DNA of 64,000 bases, taken from NCBI RefSeq assembly GCF_037975245.1, contig NC_092577.1:31339398-31403397 (forward strand), in the 5' to 3' direction. The position numbers and the translations under genes are program-made. Each line of letters starts with the position of its first letter. Position 1 is the first letter of the stretch. Under the pieces are notes generated by a model that had not been told where the DNA came from, did not search any database, and saw nothing but the letters and a program-made list of their open reading frames with translations. This document shows, in pieces, positions 1-11,815 of the stretch. The DNA comes from Apostichopus japonicus. Taxonomy: Eukaryota; Echinodermata; Holothuroidea; Aspidochirotida; Stichopodidae.

Positions 1-659
1 GGTCTCCCACCACTGGCTAATATCATTCAGAAGAATTTTCACCTACTTCAAGGCACCGAACGCCTGAAATCAGTATTCCCAGAATTACCTGTCATCGCTT
101 TTAAAAGACCAGCAACCTACGGGATATCTTAGTTCGGGCATCCTTTCGGGATGACACCCCATCAGGGGAAAGCAAAACAGAAACTACAGGATCATCGCCC
201 TGTACACAAAATTGCAAAACGTGCTTACTTGTCGATTCGACCGGGGCCTTTCAGAGCAACCAAACCAAACGCACGTTCCAAATTCGGCACAAAATTAACT
301 GCCTATCCAAAAATGTCATTTACCTCATCTACTGCAATATTTGTAACTTACAATACATTGGAGAGTCAAAAAACACTCTTAGAATGAGAATGACACAACA
401 TAGATCGGCGATCAAAACAAAAAAGATCTACCAACCTGTTGCAAATCACTTCAATCTCCAAAATCATTCAATTGAGAATTTGCGTGTTATTGCCATTGAC
501 CAGAACGATTCTTGGAGAGATAAATCTAGGAAAGCGAAAGAAAATTTCTGGGAACTAAACCTAAAGACCACGGCACCATTCGGTTTAAACATCAGAAACG
601 ATTTGCCGTCCCAGATAAACCAAAACAATTCCTTTACAATTACGACGGAATCGGATTAA
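1..659 (+). mobile_element. Penelope-like retroelement, 3' end with GIY-YIG endonuclease (partial, frameshifted)
   Basis: The reading frame from about 105 to 659 encodes a short linker, a CxxNCKTC-type cysteine motif near 180-200 and a GIY-YIG nuclease core: a Tyr-Leu-Ile-Tyr stretch, then Cys-x-x-Cys, then QYIGES at about 351-368 and an MTQHRSAI segment. This order (conserved linker, CCHH-like cysteines, GIY-YIG) is typical of the C terminus of Penelope-like elements. The upstream part (1-104) is open in another frame and continues the same protein up to a PVIAFKRP segment, so there is a frameshift near 104-113 and the copy is broken. The reverse transcriptase would lie left of the window. 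The element probably sits upstream of, or in an intron of, the NXPE-like gene. A DIRS or other GIY-YIG source is less likely. Confidence 0.75.
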
Positions 660-690
660 AATAATCCGACGCGGATTAAAATAATCCGAA
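650..690. repeat. tandem pair of a 17-bp palindrome at the PLE ORF end
   Basis: The self-complementary word CGGATTAAAATAATCCG occurs twice, separated by three bases, overlapping the stop codon of the Penelope-like ORF. Each copy can form a small hairpin. Any role in RNA processing is unknown. Confidence 0.5.
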
Positions 691-812
691 TTTCTAAAAC
701 TTCTGCTCTATTCAGCAGAAATCAGTAAGTCGCTTTGCCTTTACAACCATGCCGACATCTTCTCTATAAAACAGTTTCAATTCCTGCTACTCCTTGTCAC
801 TTTCGGTGATCA

Positions 813-851
813 TGCACTGAAGAAGAGCTAGTTTTGCTCGAAAGCTCTGCA
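813..851 (+). ncRNA. hammerhead-ribozyme-like motif in Penelope-like element tail
   Basis: The order of parts fits a minimal type I hammerhead: stem I strand TGCA (813-816), core CTGAAGA (817-823), stem II GAGC/GCTC, core GAAA (840-843), a two-base stem III loop, the cleavage pair TC (846-847) and the second stem I strand TGCA (848-851). It lies about 150 bases after the stop of the Penelope-like ORF, where hammerheads are known in this element class. The stems are very short, so activity as a monomer is doubtful. Confidence 0.5.
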
Positions 852-969
852 AAAACCAAACATTGGCTGTTTTACTTCCAATCACTTACCTAATTCAATT
901 ATTGTATCTCACTCGAGATCCAGCCTTTCTCTAAATGCAGCATAGTTGTTTAACAGTTTTTCCGTTATT

Positions 970-1002
<33 letters not shown>

Positions 1003-1732
1003 TTATGTCTCAAGAAATGGGCACTTTAATAAAATAAAAAGGTGGATTTGGAATTGCTAAAATGGAAAATAGTACTTTCCATTAACCAAAAACAAGAGGA
1101 CACTTCTAATTTATGTATAGGGGCACTTCTGAGTATTTTCATAAAAATCTAAGGGGGTGGGGGGGGGGAGTAACGGGGCGGAAGAGAAAGAAATACGTTC
1201 CCCTTCCTAACGCCGGCTCCTTTCGCCGTTGCAATTGATCAAGCTGAAACTCCTCAAACATGTTTCCACTAAATGAACAGTAATTAACCCTTGATTAATT
1301 AAAACTTTAATTTGATCACACAACCGATTCTCATGCATGACTTTATCAGTTAAAATTGGTAAAGGTGAGTACCCGTTAATCAGTTGAACTGACGTGTGTT
1401 ATCATTTCTTAACACGTGTTACATTTATGACTATAGTTGCTACTGAGAAGGACTTACAAACAGAAAATAGTACGAAACACACAATCCTGTGCATAATTAT
1501 TGACTGGACTCACTAGGCTACTCTAAAGATTTCGCCAACAATTTCGTCCACATTATAAAAAGAAAGTCCGGGATGACACTTTATTGCAAAACGCTTAAAA
1601 TCTGCAATTTGAGCCATCTTGTCTAGTCAAACATAGGGGCAGATGTTTAGACCCCTAACCAGTCGTTAGTTGACACAGCCTTTGAGTAATGATTCTATCT
1701 GCTAATAATTTTTCCACTGAGTAGCATCTGCT

Positions 1733-1950
1733 GACAGGTCTTATATGTGTTACCAATGTTATAACACACTTCGGTTTGTACTGAGTAACGGTTGTCTCGT
1801 ATTCACAGTACAAACTGATCATGCCATGTATATTGGATGCACAGTTGCATGACAGGTCTAACATGTGTTACTGTTTTATAATAAACTTCGGTTTGTACTG
1901 AGTAACGGTTGTTTCATATTCAGAGTACAAACTGATCATGCCATGGCCAT
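1733..1950. repeat. two-copy tandem repeat, 118-bp period
   Basis: A unit beginning GACAGGTCT and ending in GATCATGCCATG occurs at 1733 and again at 1851 with clear but incomplete identity, as expected of an older local tandem duplication. Confidence 0.75.
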
Positions 1951-2460
1951 TCTGTGGATCACAAAGTTTTGGTTGCCAATCGATACCGTGCTACTTTTAG
2001 CGAATAATCACTAAACAAAGGGTAATTTCATTGTTTAAGACTTTAACATTTTTCTTCGCTATTTGAATTTGACCAATAATATTTGAAACTGACTGTAAGT
2101 GAAACCAATGGTTTGTACAAGCTACCCGTTTTTTTGTAAGTAAGTAGTTTTAGAAACATTATCAAGCTCAATTAATTAATTAAGAATCGATTAATAAGAT
2201 TCGTCTACTCTCCTTCACCCTCTCTCGCTTCTTCATCCAATTCACTGCAGGCCGCGAAATTCTGTCACATGCCTACCCGAAGATTTTAAAGGATTGGTTC
2301 AGGTGTTTGACATGTCTATTTTGTATGAAAGAGCACAAAAATACAAAAAGAACAGTGAAGAAACTACCATGATAGCATGCTCTGTTAAGGAGATATGACA
2401 CTTTGAAGATATCAAAATTTCTTTGAAAATGACTGGTGTGGAAAGACTTATTGTGAGGGT

Positions 2461-2691
2461 GTGATGTCACATCCTCACTTCCTGTGTGAATATATTTCTT
2501 TAAAAATTATTTACATTTTTTAACACATTTGAAAATAATATAATCAAAAATTCTTCAGATGTGTTTAATATCAAATACTTCCTTTGACAAATATGAGATC
2601 TCCTGACATATCTTTTGGTTGAAAGTCATGAAATCTCACAAAATATTCAGAAAAACAAAGACTTTTCAGGAATGTGAGGATGTGACATCAC
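2461..2691. repeat. short inverted-repeat element (MITE-like)
   Basis: GTGATGTCACATCCTCACTT at 2461 is matched in reverse complement by the end at 2669-2691 (ATGTGAGGATGTGACATCAC) with one or two differences. The ends bound about 190 bases of A+T-rich sequence. No convincing target duplication was found, so this is called MITE-like only on the inverted ends. Confidence 0.5.
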
Positions 2692-2851
2692 AGCTAGTCT
2701 GATTTCAGCAGTTTCTACACAATCTGATAAAATCTGATTAGCAACTTGAGTACAAACGGTGACGCAAAACTTTTGCACGAGACTTTTACATAATGATAGA
2801 TTGCAGTGAGTGACATATATTTAATGTACTTTTCCTCTCTTCACTGTATAG

Positions 2852-3024
2852 TTTCCCTATTGCAATGTAAGTGCTAACCACACCCACGGTCCTTGGTTCT
2901 GCAACAAACCGGAAAACACCAATATCACCTGTCACGATTGGACAGAAAGCAGCTTTGACATGTCAAAATCATCCGAAAATTTACGACATTTACTAACGGA
3001 TGTAGAATACACAGCTCTTGAAAG
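2852..3024 (+). CDS. NXPE-like gene, penultimate exon
   Basis: Acceptor TGTATAG before 2852 and donor GTAATT after 3024. The exon starts in phase 0 and ends two bases into a codon. It encodes a Cys-containing segment with GPWFCNKP and several N-x-T/S glycosylation sites, as expected for a luminal or extracellular stretch. Confidence 0.7.
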
Positions 3025-4684
3025 GTAATTTCATTCAATTTTTAGTTTTAAACGTGTACAAAGGGAATCTTACACTACATCAAGTCACTTCAACTCAGAG
3101 TAATTGATGAAGGACCGAAAATGCAAAATATATTGTACACAAATCAGCATTCCTGCAGTTTGTCAAGTATGAGTCCTGTATCACGTTTGTTTTTCTTTTT
3201 ATGCCTCTAAACTGTTTTTTTTTCGGCCGATAATTGTGTAAGGCCTTACCCTTATGTTTTTTCTTCTTCAAAGTTTGGCTAAAATCGTGTTTTTTTTTTA
3301 TTTCTTTCCAATATCACGCGTGAGGTCGGTGGGCCCTTCTAATTACCTGTCAGTCGATAATAAATCAATATCCGTCCTCAGTTTGCATGATCCTCAGTTT
3401 GCAATTTCATGACAAAATATCAAATATCAGTTTAATATATTTAGAGACTTAAAATTCCATAGAATGTCACTTTTAAGTCAGGACAACAGTCTTGTGAGCT
3501 CTGGGAATCCAAAAACGAGCATCGCAGTTGAAATTTGAAAACTTTTATATCGGCCGATATTTTTTGTAAGCCTTAAATTTGTAACCCTTATGGTTTTCTC
3601 AAATTTTGGCCAAAATCGTGCTTTTTTTATTATTTCTTTCCAAAATCACGCGTGGGATCGATGGCGCCCTTCTGGTTACTTGCCATTCGATAATAATCCC
3701 AACATTGGTCCCCAGTAGGCTTAACAGAGGAATTTCATGACAAAATTTCAATTATCATTTTAATAGTTAGAGGCTTACATGGAAGCACTACAACGATAAA
3801 ATATAAATAGATAAGCTCGCTCACAAAATTAATAATGATCTGATTATATTTTTGTCCTTTTCTTCAGGACAAAGATTCCACTGACTACCTTACCAATGCC
3901 ATCATTCAAAGTAGAAGCCTCGAACATTACGTCATCATTCACGACTTCTCAATTACCTCTCTGTACTTTTCAACCAGTTCCATCGGGAATTGCCACTCGA
4001 GGTTTCTTTCGGAAGAATATTTGGCAACCTTTTGACTGTCGGCTTACTAACTTTAAATCAGAACAGATAAAGTCTTGTCTAAACGGAAAATCTATGCACT
4101 TCTTTGGTGACTCTACAGCAAGACAACTATACAAATACGTAGAAGTGCTAATAAATTGCACTGCCGAGGGAAATTTTTGGATAAAGTTATGCAGCCAAGG
4201 AAATGTGTCCATTCTTTTCAAATTCCATGGACCGCCAGTGAGAATTGTGCACAGTGCCCCGATTAGACAAATCAGTTACTTAACGGATGAAATAGATGCA
4301 TTAAAAGGCGGTCCAGGGGTGTATATAGTCGTCTCTGTTTGGGCACACATAGGAATGCCTGATGGACATTTTTACAAAGCTCGTTTAATTTCTATCAAAA
4401 GTGCGATAGATAGATTACTTCAAAGGAGTCCTGAGACTCGAATAATCGTGAGAAGTGCTAATACCAGAGATCACTCGATCGGGGCATTTCTATTGGTCTC
4501 TAGTGACTGGGTGGCGTTAAAAGGTGAGAGGACCCTTAGAGAAGTATTTAGTAAAGATGAACGGATTTCTTTCTTAGATGTTTGGGACATGACACTTGTA
4601 CAGCAATCCCATGATTACATTCACCCACATTTGCCCACGTTGGTCCAGACAATCAATTATTTGTTCACAATGATATGTAAGTGA
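2852..4684 (+). CDS. NXPE/PC-esterase family protein, 3' part (two exons visible)
   Basis: Two exons, 2852-3024 and 3868-4684, join in frame. The product carries the NXPE C-terminal (PC-esterase) domain: a PxPSG...W-P-x-x-C lead-in, then the GDS box with the probable catalytic Ser (HFFGDSTARQLY), a central V-x-V-W-x-H segment, an R-S-A-N-T-R box, and a C-terminal DVWDMT...D-x-x-H-P block that supplies the likely Asp/His of the catalytic set. Family members are usually about 450-600 aa, so the N-terminal half (signal anchor and Ig-like part) is missing from the view and must lie upstream. NXPE proteins are predicted secreted or type II membrane glycoproteins related to SGNH-type esterases; the substrate is unknown. 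Stop TGA at 4682-4684. Confidence 0.8.
3868..4684 (+). CDS. NXPE-like gene, terminal exon (PC-esterase domain)
   Basis: Acceptor TTCTTCAG ends at 3867. The first base completes the split codon from the preceding exon, then 271 codons run to TGA at 4682-4684. It holds the GDS box (near 4108) and the D-x-x-H-P block (near 4612-4626). The open frame, the family motifs and the phase match support a real coding exon. Confidence 0.85.
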
Positions 4685-5585
4685 TATGTCATTTACAACG
4701 AATTCTGGGAAAGCTATCAAGAAGACTTCAATATGCTGAACTGGCCAGGGCAAGGTGGTGGTGGTGGTGGGGTAGGGGTGGGAGTGGGGTGGGGGAGGCT
4801 AATCTACATTGCTATGTGCCCTACCTGTCTTTTGCATCATATGACTTCTTTATTCCATGCATGAAATTATTTTGAGTTATTCACTATTTATAACCAACAA
4901 TATTTACATGAAATGTATAGTAAGTCTCTTTATTATTCTTTCCCATACGAAAGGGTAATAAAAAACCCACATCTCAAGTCATTTCAAAAAGTGAGGACAT
5001 TTTGCGTCAACTATCTTCATATAGTGGATTCTCAGAGGGTTAAAATTTAGTTTGATAAATACAAAATACAACTATATGGATGGAAATTTCCATCCATAAA
5101 GTTGTATTTTGTATTTATCAAACTAATTGTTTTTGTTATATCTTTCATATTGTTCAAAAGTTGTATCTGCCTCAGTTGTCATAATTGTTATGTAACTGCA
5201 GGGCTATACATCTTTGGGGGGGGGGGGGGGGAGGGGGATGAAGAGAGGATAAATAAACTGAAATTGAAGTTAAGGTAGATTCAGCTCAAAACCACACATT
5301 TGAATGTCTTGTCCCCTAACTCGAGATATGGTTAATAAAGCCGACCTTAAAAATCCAGGAACTAGGACATAATAAATATGGTCCGTGATGCAACCATTTC
5401 ATTATCCCCTCTAAATGCTTTACCATTCTATGAAAAAAATTCTTGTTGATTTATGTTTGAAATGTGAGACATTCGAATATTTGCTTAGCTGCTGCCAACA
5501 TACTCGGTATTTAAAACTTTTATATAAGTGCAAACTTTTAGTTGAAATAATATTTACCTCTGTAGGTATTTAAATATTATTACAG
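4685..5585. other. downstream of NXPE-like gene: G-rich tract and palindrome
   Basis: It contains a G/T-rich tract (4755-4798), an 80-bp near-perfect palindrome (5047-5126) and a poly-G run (5215-5232). No coding exon was found. AATAAA-type words occur near 4966 and 5251, but no polyadenylation site can be assigned. Confidence 0.5.
5047..5126. repeat. 80-bp near-perfect palindrome
   Basis: The two 40-base halves are reverse complements with a single mismatch, with no spacer (centre GGAAATTTCC). It would form a hairpin in single-stranded DNA or RNA. Confidence 0.9.
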
Positions 5586-5698
5586 ACAAAATACAGGTGC
5601 ACATTTGCCACGAAGAAGACATGAACGATGCAATTATCAAATGTAACAAGAATTGGAAAAACAAAACGCATTGTCTTTGCCGTACAAAAGACTTTTGA
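5586..5698 (+). CDS. possible terminal exon of an unknown Cys-rich protein
   Basis: After a plausible acceptor (TATTACAG) a frame of about 37 codons runs to TGA at 5696-5698. It has four cysteines spaced C-x11-C-x8-C-x1-C and two N-x-T/K-type sites in a hydrophilic background, which looks like a secreted domain end. No matching upstream exon was identified and no family is recognised, so it may be chance. Confidence 0.2.
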
Positions 5699-7200
5699 GG
5701 TTGTGGTTTTTCACCAAAGGATGCAGACGTTTTTAAACAGTTTTGAGGAGCCTGCATGCATGCATCACCGTTTTAACACCGGAATTTGCAAGAATGGTTG
5801 AAGATCAGTGATTTTGGTGATTGTTCTAAACGGCTGATTTGTACAATCTCTTCGTGATATACTTCATAGCTGTCGACTGTTATTTATTCAACTGAGTACA
5901 ATATTTCCTATAGATTTAGTGAAATCATAAGAAGCATCATATTACATTCCATCAAGGTATAGGTCATCCATATCCCCCTCTCTCCAACCCGTTATTCGTC
6001 TCCTCTCGTCCCGAGAATATTCTTTTGTTCATCGACCAAAGGTACTGGTACTTATGTTGTTTTGGGGTCGGTTGACAGTGTGGAATAGGAAGGGAAAAGG
6101 AATAAGGGGGGGGGGTGGCGTGTTAACGTGGCAGAGGAGGGTACCGTATGCAATTGATTCTATATGTGTTTGTTGAGATATCGTATAGTTTACAAGCCGT
6201 TTTCCACGAATTCCCATTAAGTCCCCACCCTGCATGAATATTAATGAAGTCAGAGTTCTTGTCGCAAAAGAAAGAGACAGCATGTGATTATTATGTAGCC
6301 GTTACATCACCATACCAATTATATACTAATCGGACTTAGGCGCTGAAGAGATATTGACATTTTAAGTATTTCATGTTAAGGCCCGCCCATTTATGTTCCC
6401 CACCTCCCCCTTCAGCTTTGAGCGGGATCTGCCACTGTTGAAGATAGTTGTCACTGGCCCAGCTAAGCAACAGCCTAGCAGCCTATTGGACTATATAGAA
6501 GTACTTATATCAAACTGGTACCCACCAATTTGATATTTCCCAATACCAGTTTGAATTGGAATAGGCCAATATACGACCATGGAAGCTGGAACACATCACA
6601 TGACAGTCCATGCACGGTAACCACACGCCCTTTGATGTAGTTCTTCTAGCCTATATAGGCTTTCTATGGTTGTGACAAATAGCTTGATTCAAGGTATAGC
6701 AGACAATTTCAGCATTACTTTCTGATGTACTGTATAATGTGGTGCCAACCTGATACATCCAATTTAAGAAACAATTCACCAAAAGTTTTTTTTTACTCCT
6801 TCACAACTAAGTGATGAAAAATCGTAGTGTAAATGAGGTCAGATCTAGAAAAATTCAAGTAATTTGATGTTTCCATTAACATTCATACCCAAATATGTAT
6901 AATATAGTTTTAGACTGTCACAAGTTAACAAAAGATGAATACATGTAGGTCAAATGACACCAAAGTTGTTGTACTCGAGCACCATAACTTCAACAACTTG
7001 AATCATTCAGTTGAAACTAATGCTATTTTACAATAAGTTATATTCACCATGATGTCCGAAACACACGGTGATGTCCGAAACATTCTTTTAAGGTTGCTAT
7101 AATATTTGGAAATTATTTGGAAGTGCAGTATGTATGTTTGTAACAATAGAGCTGGATAATATGCTCAGGGATCGTTTGGCGGTTGGTGTTAAAGACTCTG

Positions 7201-7201
<1 letters not shown>

Positions 7202-7243
<42 letters not shown>
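7202..7243. repeat. (TA)n microsatellite
   Basis: About 20 uninterrupted TA dinucleotides. Confidence 0.95.
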
Positions 7244-7246
<3 letters not shown>

Positions 7247-8771
7247 GGCCCCCATGAACTATGAGGTGGTACATTTAATTTGGATTTATGTTGTGACATA
7301 ATACCATAGTATTATCATTCGTGTTTATAGATACTTGTAGTTGTAACATGAGAAGGTATTTGATGCTCTTGTTGATATTCGTGTTTGAAACTATTCATTT
7401 TCCAGGTATTCATACTGAAATTGTTTTTGTGTTGCTGTTATTGATATTTCATAGATTGATGGTTTATGTCTCATAGGACGCTATGTCAGATTGGGTATAT
7501 ATGACAAGTATTAATATCATGTTATATTATTGTATCTGTTTATAGCCTACTCTCATGTATATTTATTTCACCTATTTAAGAGGCTGATTTTCCTCCCTTA
7601 CTTATTTTTGTCACCGATCTTAACCGACGGGCTTATCCATTTCATCCCATTCCGGCCCTCTCGGGCTCATCCCAACATTAACAAACAAGAAGTCTTTCCT
7701 TTGTATAATGTTGCTTATAATAGCAGTATTGTTACAAACTGTAGCATACTGTTGCTTAACAGCATCACTGTAGGCCTACAGTGTGAATTTCTGTCAGTAA
7801 TATGATAAATATAAAAAAAAACACTTCAAAGGTTCATTTGTAACATTTCAAAATGCCTTCAATAGATGCCGCATGTTTGCAGCATAGAACTTAAGTTACG
7901 GAGAAATACGACATCCAGAATCAGATGGAGCATTTATTTAAGGTTGGTGTACTTCTTTCTGTACGGCAAATGTACTAGAGTGTATTTCCAAACATTTGCT
8001 ATAAAATAATTAAAAAACCGAAATGAAAGTTGTATATTCCTACCCAGAGCCGAATTGAGATACTCCGTACGAATATCAAAATACTTGGAATGAGAAAATG
8101 ATGAGCAAAAACAAACTGTCATTAGTAGAAACTTTTACATTTATTGACTTTCGGAGGAGAACGCTAAAGAGAAAGATGAATTTAATGTATACTTTTGTAG
8201 GAAATTACCGGCATTATAGTCATAGAACTAAGTTTATAGTCTTACAAGGTGGTTTATGTTAAACACGTTACACAAAGTCTATAGGAAATATCAAAAACTA
8301 CATACGAAAAGAAAGCTAAATGCACATATACACACATAGCACCAACTTCCTGCCCAAGAAACTTAGTTTACCTTAAAAAGAAAGCAGAAGAAAAGAAAAA
8401 AGAAATATTATAAACATTGGCACCGTTTTTTGACAATATAGTTACTTGCAGCTCATTTGTGTACAGTTAATGACGAAGCCAATCTTGCAAATATCAGATT
8501 TCGCCAGAATAATCAACCGATGAAGGAAAACCAAAAATAAAATCCCTAACTACCGCGCATGCGTTAAAGTTGACTGCAATTCAGGTAATTGGGTAAAGCA
8601 ATGAATGACAATTGCCTCATAATAATACACAATTTGTAAATTCCAACTTTTCCTGATATACGGTTTATTGGTTTTCCTTGACCCTGCATGGTGTGATTTA
8701 GAATTGTGTTCACAAAAGTAGTTCAAATTTAACTCTCCAAACCTGTCAAACTACTCGGTCTTTATCATTGC

Positions 8772-8875
8772 AAGACGTCTCCTTTAACAAGTATCAGTTA
8801 CGGGAGACGGGAAGTCTCCTTTAACATGTGTAAGTTACGAGAGACGGGATGTCTCCTTTAACAAGTATCAGCTGA
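8772..8875. repeat. 49-bp tandem repeat, about two copies
   Basis: GTCTCCTTTAACAAGTATCA recurs with variants at about 8777, 8814 and 8849, each linked by GGGAGACGGGA-type spacers. Confidence 0.6.
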
Positions 8876-10329
8876 TCTCATTCAACTCAGGTGCATATTT
8901 TTCTGTTGTCATAGCAATCAGTGTGTGTTTGTGTAATTTTTGACGTATATTGCTAATAAAAAGAATGTGTTTTAATGACATAAGAGAGACCAGTGGTATA
9001 AATATGAAGATAGAATTTGTTCGATATAAAAGCGAGACGACATCAAGGCTTACGTTAAGAAACAAAGTGGCTAGTCTAGTATTAAAATATATATATATAT
9101 ATAGATATATTGATACATTTTTGGCAGGAATATTGTTATTAGAAGCCATGGGGTTGGTATAGAGAAATATGCAACGATCGCAGTTGTCATGATGAGAAAA
9201 AGAATAGCAACAAACCCAAGACATAAAGAAGGTCAGAAGAGAGAAAACACCAATAAATCGAAAGTTTATCAAATAAATGTTTCCTATACCACAAAATGGT
9301 TATTGTAAAACACAAAAATACCATTTCTTAGTTAATCCACTGTTAAGCTTCGAAATGTTGTCATTGTATTTTATGGATAATTAACTTTACAACAATATCA
9401 ACAGTCAGTATTATTTTTTGATCCATGATATTCACCAGTAGTTTTCATTCAGTTATTATCGAATATCATTTGTTTACTACAACATTGGCTAAACAGACAT
9501 GTATAACAAAAGTTAAGAAATGTATATTCATTTGTACGATGATTCAAGATGGTCGACCATATGAAAAATAATTGTAAATAGTAAAAAAAAAAAAAATTCA
9601 CCATTCGAAAAAGAAAAAAAATTAAGAACATGTGGAAGACACATTTTGGTAAGTTTGTTAAAGGACTACTACTCCCACCCCCCCCCCCCCCCCGCCGCCC
9701 CAAAAGAGAAGAAAGTTAAGCAAGGATTATTTATATATATATAAGGTGTGAAAACAGTTGATACAGGATGATTGGATAAATAAAATATCACAAATCATGC
9801 AAAGTACACCGGTAGCCAAACTACGAGATGTCACACAAGGCTAAACTTTACTACTATTACACAATACCAGATAAAATTACACAAACCAACAGCAGTAATA
9901 TAACAAGCTCATATAGAAATTGCAAAAGAAGAAAATGATTTGTTCCGCTCGTAAAATGATAGATGGCAACTTTCAAATACCGATGTAAAATTTGCTCGCT
10001 CAATTTCAATTTTTTTTAATATAATTTTAAGCGATATATATATAGAGCTCTGAAACCTGAAGAACATTTTGCAAAAATAGACTGCTGGTAAAGCTTCACT
10101 TTATTTTTTTTCACACACACTGACATATGCATTGAAACTTAGCGGACAGAGAATTTAAGGGCATCCTCAGCCTTCTGTTTAACGATGACAAAAGATAAGA
10201 AAGACGAAAAGCAAAAAGAGATTTTGATATTAATTATTCCTTTGAAGACCTTTCCTTCTGCAAATTTGGTGAAAGACTTAGGAAGTTTCCTAAGACTGTC
10301 ACGCGCCATATCGATTATAGAAAACTGTC

Positions 10330-11815
10330 ACACAGTTCATCAATCCGGGCCTTTGTCACATAGTACATCAATGCCCTGCTCACTGTGACTGAGAATTTCG
10401 AGGCAGTCACAAGGCATGTCACATACTGTTGTCACAGAGCAGTTTCTATGCACACTCACTGTCACAGCTGGTTCTGATGCAGGCTCATGGTCAGAGCAGA
10501 TCAAAGTAAGCTTACTGTCACAGGCCATACCAAACGCAGGCTCAGTGGCTCACTGTCACAGTAATCAATCAAGACTGGCTGTCACAGCACTGATACATGT
10601 AGGCCCAGTCACACAGCATGTCAATGGAAGATCTGTCACCGAGGGTATCAACACAGTCTCACTAGGACAGAGCATATGGATGCAGACTATCCCAAATGAT
10701 ATCATTGAAGGCTCACTGCCAGAACAAAGCAATGTGGGCCCACTGTCACAGAGCACACCAATGTAGGCCCGCTGTCACAGAGCACATCCATGTAGGCCCA
10801 CTGTCACAGCCCAGTACAATGTGTGTCAACTGTAACAAGGCACATAAATGTACGCTCCCTGTGACAGAGCACATCAATGTAGGCCCGCTGTCTCAGAGCA
10901 CATCCATGTAGGCCCACTGTCACAGCCCAGTACAATGTGTGTCAACTGTAACAAGACACATAAATGTACGCTCCCTGTGACAGAGCACATCAATGTAGGC
11001 CCGCTGTCTCAGAGCAAATCAATGTGGGCCCTCTGTCACAGCCCAGTACAATGTGTGCCAACTGTAACAAGGCACGTAAATGTAAGCTCCCGGTGACAGA
11101 GCACATCAATATAGGCCCGCTGTCACAGAGCACATCAATGTGGGCCCTCTGTCACAGCCCAGTACAATGTGTGCCAACTGTAACAAGGCACATAAATGTA
11201 CACTCCCTGTGACAGAGCACATCAATGTGGGCCCACTGTCACAGAGCACATCCACGTAGGCCCACTGTCACAGCCCAGTACAATGTGTGCCAACTGTAAC
11301 AAGGCACATAAATGTACGCTCCCTGTGACAGAGCACATCAATGTGGGCCCACTGTCACAGAGCACATCGATGTAGGCCCACTGTCACAGCCCAGTACAAT
11401 GTGTGCCAACTGTAACAAGGCACATAAATGTACGCTCCCTGTGACAGAGCACATCAATGTGGGCCCACTGTCACAGAGCACATCCACGTAGGCCCACTGT
11501 CACAGCCCAGTACAATGTGTGCCAACTGTAACAAGGCACATAAATGTACGCTCCCTGTGACAGAGCACATTAATGTGGGCCCACTGTCACAGAGCACATT
11601 GATGTAGGCCCACTGTCACAGCACAGTACAATGTGTGCCGACTGTAAAAGGCATATGCCCCGTGGCAGAGCACATCAATGTAGGCCCGCTGTAACAGAGC
11701 ACATCCACGTGGGCCCGCTGTCACAGAGCACATCGATGTAGGCCCACTGTCACAGCCCAGTACAATGTGTGCCAACTGTAACAAGGCACATAAATTTAGG
11801 CTCCCTGTGACAGAG
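10330..11815. repeat. satellite array: 116-bp unit built of 29-bp subunits
   Basis: A 29-bp subunit (GGCCCACTGTCACAGAGCAC plus a variable ATCAATGTA end) repeats head to tail. From about 10,780 the array is ordered into a 116-bp unit (four subunits), one of which is marked by CAGTACAATGTGTG and TGTAACAAGGCACAT. Left of that the subunits are diverged and irregular, as at the edge of an array that expands from its centre. The period is not divisible by three and frames break, so it is not coding. Confidence 0.9.

Larger units (their letters stand above)
852..2851. other. non-coding stretch with simple and short tandem repeats
   Basis: No exon could be supported here on either strand. It contains a (TA)n microsatellite near 972-1000, a G-run near 1155-1168, a two-copy 118-bp tandem repeat (1733-1950) and an inverted-repeat element (2461-2691). 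It may be an intron of the NXPE-like gene, since that gene must have upstream exons. Confidence 0.6.
5699..10329. other. intergenic, no supported gene
   Basis: About 4.6 kb with only short, low-complexity open frames. It includes a (TA)n tract (7202-7243), a 49-bp tandem repeat near 8772-8875, a TA-rich tract (9085-9103), poly-A and poly-C runs (9580-9695), and A+T-rich filler. Confidence 0.6.

Noticed and set aside
10416-11212. Overlapping frames of 70-116 codons with repeated CHR/TEHINVGPLSQ-like words
   Set aside because: They are read-throughs of the 29/116-bp satellite; the period is not a multiple of three and the frames are short-lived.
10330-11815. Regular repeats that could suggest a CRISPR array
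   Set aside because: Units are contiguous with no unique spacers, and the genome is eukaryotic.
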